This document shows positions 5,748 to 7,203 of a stretch of DNA of 7,203 bases, one piece after another (the stretch's first letter is position 1; every line of letters begins with the position of its first letter). The position numbers and the translations under genes are program-made. The notes beneath the pieces are model-generated. The model did not search any database and was not told the origin of the DNA. It was given only the letters and a program-made list of their open reading frames with translations. Location: assembly GCA_030608765.1 (NCBI GenBank), contig JAUWDN010000047.1, forward strand, positions 1 through 7,203, in the 5' to 3' direction. Source of the DNA: Promethearchaeota archaeon. GTDB taxonomy: Archaea; Asgardarchaeota; Lokiarchaeia; Sigynarchaeales; SOKP01.

Positions 5748-5770
5748 TATTTGAATCAATTACTCAAATA
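5748..5770. repeat. Inverted repeat after arsR (hairpin or second operator)
   Basis: TATTTGA (5748-5754) and TCAAATA (5764-5770) are perfect inverted copies nine bases apart, beginning 12 bases after the arsR stop. As RNA this forms a weak AT-rich hairpin without a following T-run. Its TTTGA/TCAAA half-sites are the same as those upstream of acr3 but in opposite order, so it could be a protein site for the downstream gene instead. Confidence 0.3.
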
Positions 5771-5850
5771 AAATACTCTATCCTCTTAAATTAATAATCT
5801 ATAAATATTAACTTTAATAGTTATATTAGCCATTTTGATCGTAATTACAA

Positions 5851-5858
5851 TATTATAA
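5851..5858 (+). promoter_or_regulatory. TATA-like box before the eight-cysteine protein gene
   Basis: TATTATAA stands 34-41 bases before the ATG at 5892 in an extremely AT-rich gap (5737-5891). The distance suits a short-leader archaeal promoter, but TATA-like strings are frequent here, so this is tentative. No other gene is seen in the gap. Confidence 0.3.
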
Positions 5859-5891
5859 TGTAATATTAAAAATTGAAAATTGGAAAAAAAA

Positions 5892-6146
5892 ATGCCAAAA
5901 CCAGTTCCTGATGATGAAGAAAGTATGAGCGAATGTCGTAAATTCTGTGGTCCTTGTCCTTCGTTCAAACCAAATCAATTAAACGAATTTGAGCCACATG
6001 CCCTTTTTTGTTCACGTGGAAAAACTGAAAAACCAATGTCCGAAGTTAAAGATTATGGTTGTAGTTGCTTTGGATGTGGATTATTCCCTAAATATGAGTT
6101 AGAGGGTGGATTTTTCTGCATGCATGGCATAGAAGGGAAGAAATAA
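5892..6146 (+). CDS. Small eight-cysteine protein, DUF2769-like
   Basis: An 84-residue cytoplasmic protein with eight cysteines in two similar halves: C15-x3-C19-x2-C22 followed by LFC40-S-R-G-K, then C57-x-C59-x2-C62 followed by FFC76-M-H-G. The CxxCP...LFCxRGK pattern matches my recollection of DUF2769, a family of unknown function common in methanogens and other anaerobic archaea. The spacing suggests two metal-binding units, zinc or iron-sulfur, each with three clustered cysteines and one distant. ATG 5892 is chosen; an in-frame TTG four codons upstream is less likely and no good Shine-Dalgarno is seen for either. It lies 155 bases after arsR on the same strand, with its own TATA-like box, so a link to metalloid resistance is possible but not shown. 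Confidence 0.75.
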   Translation: MPKPVPDDEESMSECRKFCGPCPSFKPNQLNEFEPHALFCSRGKTEKPMSEVKDYGCSCFGCGLFPKYELEGGFFCMHGIEGKK

Positions 6147-6163
6147 ATCTTATTTAATTTAAT

Positions 6164-6173
6164 CTTTTTTTTT
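6164..6173 (+). terminator. T-run terminator after the eight-cysteine protein gene
   Basis: Nine consecutive T follow C6164, 18 bases after the stop codon at 6146. A run of this length is enough for intrinsic termination by archaeal RNA polymerase, without need for a hairpin. Confidence 0.5.
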
Positions 6174-6314
6174 AATTTCAAATATAATATTAAAAACTCA
6201 TCGACTCTTTTTGCTTTATATTCTATTGCGTACTGAATTAAATAATTAAGAGGTTGATAGTTTAAATTACGATATTTAAATGTATGTATTTTTGTCGGCG
6301 GTTAATCTATCGCT

Positions 6315-6324
6315 AAATATATAT
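6315..6324 (+). promoter_or_regulatory. TATA box of the AAA-like gene
   Basis: AAATATATAT within CTAAATATATATG is the best TATA match in the 239-base gap 6147-6385. Transcription would start near 6345-6350, about 40 bases before the ATG at 6386. The rest of the gap shows nothing else I can support. Confidence 0.45.
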
Positions 6325-6385
6325 GTGATAATTGCCATGAAAATAATGTTTAAAAAAAATAAATAACAGATAGATGATATGCTCT

Positions 6386-7203
6386 ATGGAAGATATAGAT
6401 AACGCAATAGAATTTTCTAAATACTATCGGTTAGTTACACCAAATGAAATTGACATTGATAGAGAGGACATTTTTTATCGAGATAAGTATAATGATATTA
6501 TTAATTATTTGAAAATTATGTTAACCAACCACGAGGAATCGATCGTTCAGAGTTATAATAAATTTATCCAGCCAAAAGGTGCCATTTTAATCAATATTAA
6601 GTCTGGAACGGATATTGATGATTATTTAAAACTAATTTCTAAAAATTATTATCTAAATTTTTATGAATTAAATCAAGAGGAAGTCATTAAGGCGCCTGAG
6701 GAGTTTATTAACAACTTTACATCTATTTTAGAAAGTTTAATACAGACTCAAAATATCAACAAGGAAGAAATGAATAAAAATAGCAAGATTTCTCAAGTAA
6801 CCGAACATAAAACGGAAGAAAGTAGAATAAAAGGAATAATATTGATTAATCAAGAGAATTTTTCTAATATTAAATTAAAAGAAAGGAATTTTTTAGAGCA
6901 TTTTATAATATCTTTTAAAAATAAGAAGGAAATATTAAAAAATGGGCTAATCTTAATCTGGATTCACAACAATATTAAAGAGATCGAAATAAATTCAAGA
7001 TCAATTTTTGAAGTCTTTGATCTCTTTATAAAAATCCCCCTTTTAGATAAGATCGAGAGAGAGACGATTCTTAGGAACTTCTCAGAAAAGAATCCAAAAA
7101 TCGTATTTGATATTAAAACACTAGTAGATTTCACAGTTAATTGGGAAATAAAAGATATAAATCAATTACTGAAAGTAGGTATCTTTAAACATTTTCTTAA
7201 TTC
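6386..7203 (+). CDS. Degenerate AAA ATPase-like protein (3' end outside window)
   Basis: The first 272 codons of a protein whose frame is still open at the window end. Residues 204-268 resemble the end of an AAA module: FEVFDLFIKIPLLDKIERETILRNF matches the RFDxxIxxPLPDxxxRxxIL segment, and the next helices match the lid domain with its D-I-x-x-L ending. Upstream, PKG-AILINIKSGT (63-75) sits where AAA proteins have PKGxLLxGPPGTGKT, but the Walker A lysine is missing; GIILINQENF (150-159) occupies the Walker B place without DE, and LILIWIHNN (188-196) the sensor-1 place. Nucleotide hydrolysis is therefore unlikely in this module; a second, active module may follow beyond the window. GATGAT seven bases upstream supports the ATG at 6386; an ATG four codons earlier (6374) is also in frame. 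Codon use is very AT-rich like its neighbours. The family call is by pattern and moderate; no link to the metal genes is evident. Confidence 0.6.
   Translation, partial: MEDIDNAIEFSKYYRLVTPNEIDIDREDIFYRDKYNDIINYLKIMLTNHEESIVQSYNKFIQPKGAILINIKSGTDIDDYLKLISKNYYLNFYELNQEEVIKAPEEFINNFTSILESLIQTQNINKEEMNKNSKISQVTEHKTEESRIKGIILINQENFSNIKLKERNFLEHFIISFKNKKEILKNGLILIWIHNNIKEIEINSRSIFEVFDLFIKIPLLDKIERETILRNFSEKNPKIVFDIKTLVDFTVNWEIKDINQLLKVGIFKHFLN

Noticed and set aside
5786..5968. Minus-strand ORF of 60 codons
   Set aside because: It overlaps the start of the eight-cysteine protein gene on the other strand and otherwise covers AT-rich non-coding DNA.
6337..6366. Nine-codon ORF before the AAA-like gene
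   Set aside because: It is too short and A-rich to tell from chance; no sign of a leader peptide function.
1..7203. CRISPR arrays, tRNA or rRNA genes, insertion sequences
   Set aside because: I looked for regularly spaced repeats, tRNA-like cloverleaf signals, transposase-like frames and terminal inverted repeats and saw none.

Overview
The window looks like part of an archaeal genome, most likely an Asgard archaeon of the Lokiarchaeota type. It is strongly AT-rich. Several genes carry GGTGAT-type Shine-Dalgarno sites complementary to archaeal 16S rRNA, TATA-like boxes stand upstream of genes, and one transcript ends in what looks like a eukaryote-type SECIS element, a feature reported for Lokiarchaeota. 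The taxonomic call is inference; no rRNA or marker gene is present.

Layout. Positions 1-684 (minus strand) hold the 5' part of a branched-chain-amino-acid-type ABC transporter substrate-binding protein with its own TATA box. From 5167 down to about 852 (minus strand) runs a five-gene cluster with gaps of 28-66 nt that reads as one operon: ACR3-type arsenite efflux permease; a fusion of a class I SAM methyltransferase to a full-length HgcA (corrinoid protein of mercury methylation with a five-helix membrane domain); HgcB (2[4Fe-4S] ferredoxin with a C-terminal Cys-Cys); a thioredoxin-like protein with two Cys-Cys pairs and a CxC; and a beta-grasp (MoaD/ThiS-like) protein whose frame contains two adjacent UGA codons, continues 35 codons to TAA, and is followed within about 5 nt by the SECIS-like structure. 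A 170-bp divergent regulatory region with inverted and direct repeats separates this operon from an ArsR-family regulator on the plus strand (5338-5736). Further along the plus strand are a small eight-cysteine protein resembling DUF2769 (5892-6146) and the start of a protein resembling a degenerate AAA ATPase (from 6386, running off the end).

How it may work together. ArsR, with a CVC metalloid-binding motif, probably controls the divergent operon. ACR3 would export arsenite. HgcA and HgcB are the known pair that methylates Hg(II): HgcB reduces the corrinoid and passes Hg, and HgcA transfers the methyl group. Three small proteins of the operon carry vicinal soft-metal ligands (CC in HgcB, CC...CC in the thioredoxin-like protein, and a predicted Sec-Sec pair in the beta-grasp protein), suggesting a thiol/selenol relay for a soft metal or metalloid. 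The main candidate for a new system is this combination: a metalloid-regulated hgcAB operon in which HgcA is fused to a methyltransferase and which ends in a double-selenocysteine protein. Whether the substrate is mercury, arsenic or both cannot be read from the sequence.
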